Source: Candidatus Neomicrothrix sp. UBA2110
GTDB lineage: Bacteria > Actinomycetota > Acidimicrobiia > Acidimicrobiales > Poriferisodalaceae
DNA: 14,523 nucleotides
Direction of reading: 5' to 3'
Assembly: GCA_002331465.1 (NCBI GenBank)
Contig: DCYM01000092.1
Location: 888 to 15,410, forward strand
The notes below the pieces were generated by a model, which did not search any database, was not told the DNA's origin, and saw only the letters and a list, made by a program, of their open reading frames with translations. The translations under genes were made by a program, and so were the position numbers. Numbering within the stretch: the stretch's first letter is position 1; each line of letters begins with the position of its first letter. Shown here in pieces: positions 14,066-14,523 of this stretch.

Positions 14066-14523
14066 ATGATCAGTACGTTGCGTTCGGTTGTTCGTTTGCG
14101 GAGATATGAACGTGATCGGACGCTTCGGCGGTTATCTAAGGTCGCCGATGTCGGGGACCTTAGAGCTATGGCAAAAAAGCGAATGCCCGCCGGTTGTTTC
14201 GATTACATCGATGGTGCTGCTCAAGATGAGGTCACAGCGGCCGCGAACGTTTCCGGCTATGGCGATTACTACTTTCGACCCCGAGTGCTAAGAGATGTGA
14301 CGTCGGTCGACACCACCACCACCCTGTTCGGCGGCGACGTGCCCGTGCCGCTCATGATCGCGCCCACCGGATTCGACCGGATCGCACATAGCCAAGGAGA
14401 GTTAGCAGTGGCGCGCGCCGCGGAGCGCGCAGGCATTCCCTACTCCTTATCGACAATGGGTACGCGATCTATCGAGGAGATCGCCGCTGTTAGCGATGGC
14501 CGAAAATGGTTTCAGGTGTATGT
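14066..14523 (+). CDS. FMN-dependent alpha-hydroxy acid dehydrogenase (N-terminal part)
   Basis: The first 152 residues of an FMN-dependent alpha-hydroxy acid oxidase/dehydrogenase; the rest lies beyond the window. Motifs in order are FDYIDGAAQDE (45-55, usual form YIDGGAEDE), FRPRVLRDV (70-78), MIAPTGFD (97-104, FMN contact), ARAAERAG (116-123), YSLSTMGTRSIEEIA (126-140) and WFQVY at the cut end. The group includes L-lactate dehydrogenase (LldD), glycolate oxidase and mandelate dehydrogenase; catalytic arginines and histidine are off the end, so substrate cannot be judged. The start is uncertain: the ATG at 14066 is used here, but a GTG at 14060 has GGAGG 6 nt before it, and an in-frame ATG at 14030 would overlap the 5' side of the divergent LigA-type gene. 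Confidence 0.9.
   Translation, partial: MISTLRSVVRLRRYERDRTLRRLSKVADVGDLRAMAKKRMPAGCFDYIDGAAQDEVTAAANVSGYGDYYFRPRVLRDVTSVDTTTTLFGGDVPVPLMIAPTGFDRIAHSQGELAVARAAERAGIPYSLSTMGTRSIEEIAAVSDGRKWFQVY

Overview
The window reads as a densely packed catabolic stretch of a bacterial chromosome with moderate GC. It holds fifteen protein genes on both strands, two of them cut by the window ends. The family mix resembles heterotrophic Actinobacteriota, perhaps an uncultured Acidimicrobiia-like lineage. Pointers are a stand-alone thiolase/DUF35 pair, an LpqC-type lipoprotein esterase, a DenD-like dehydrogenase, and at least one gene whose -10 box sits at the leaderless distance from its ATG. This assignment is inference and weak; no rRNA or other marker gene is present. 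I see no tRNA, rRNA, CRISPR array, insertion sequence or integrase, and no gene-free stretch longer than about 130 bases.

Layout. 1-335 (+): C-terminus of a YfeX-like DyP peroxidase, followed by a strong hairpin terminator at 366-399 shared with the convergent operon. 411-2559 (-): operon of GNAT acetyltransferase, thiolase-fold enzyme and DUF35 protein, with a 2-nt gap then a 4-nt ATGA overlap. 2653-2940 (+): chorismate mutase. 2962-4215 (-) and 4342-5523 (+): a divergent pair of PLP aminotransferases, class III and class V, with a 13-bp inverted repeat between them. 5528-6763 (-): acyl-CoA dehydrogenase. 6893-8329 (-): MFS carrier. 8361-9431 (+): secreted lipoprotein esterase. 9473-11473 (+): zinc-type alcohol dehydrogenase then a D-erythronate dehydrogenase (DenD)-like SDR. 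11463-14009 (-): LigA-type and LigB-type extradiol dioxygenase subunits then a second class III aminotransferase. 14066-end (+): start of an FMN-dependent alpha-hydroxy acid dehydrogenase.

How the genes may work together. Several could take part in breakdown of aromatic or other plant- or algae-derived carbon: an exported esterase, an MFS carrier, a peroxidase, a ring-cleaving dioxygenase, an acyl-CoA dehydrogenase and a CoA-dependent carbon-carbon bond lyase or thiolase. The aminotransferases and the hydroxy-acid, alcohol and erythronate dehydrogenases could handle small amino, keto and hydroxy acids. The strands alternate often and no regulator gene is seen, so this looks like a neighbourhood of small catabolic modules rather than one pathway.

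The most notable signal is the thiolase-fold protein. It lacks the nucleophilic cysteine, carries two tyrosines at positions matching those I recall as catalytic in the steroid side-chain aldolase Ltp2, and is coupled to a DUF35 partner. It may be a retro-aldolase and not a thiolase.
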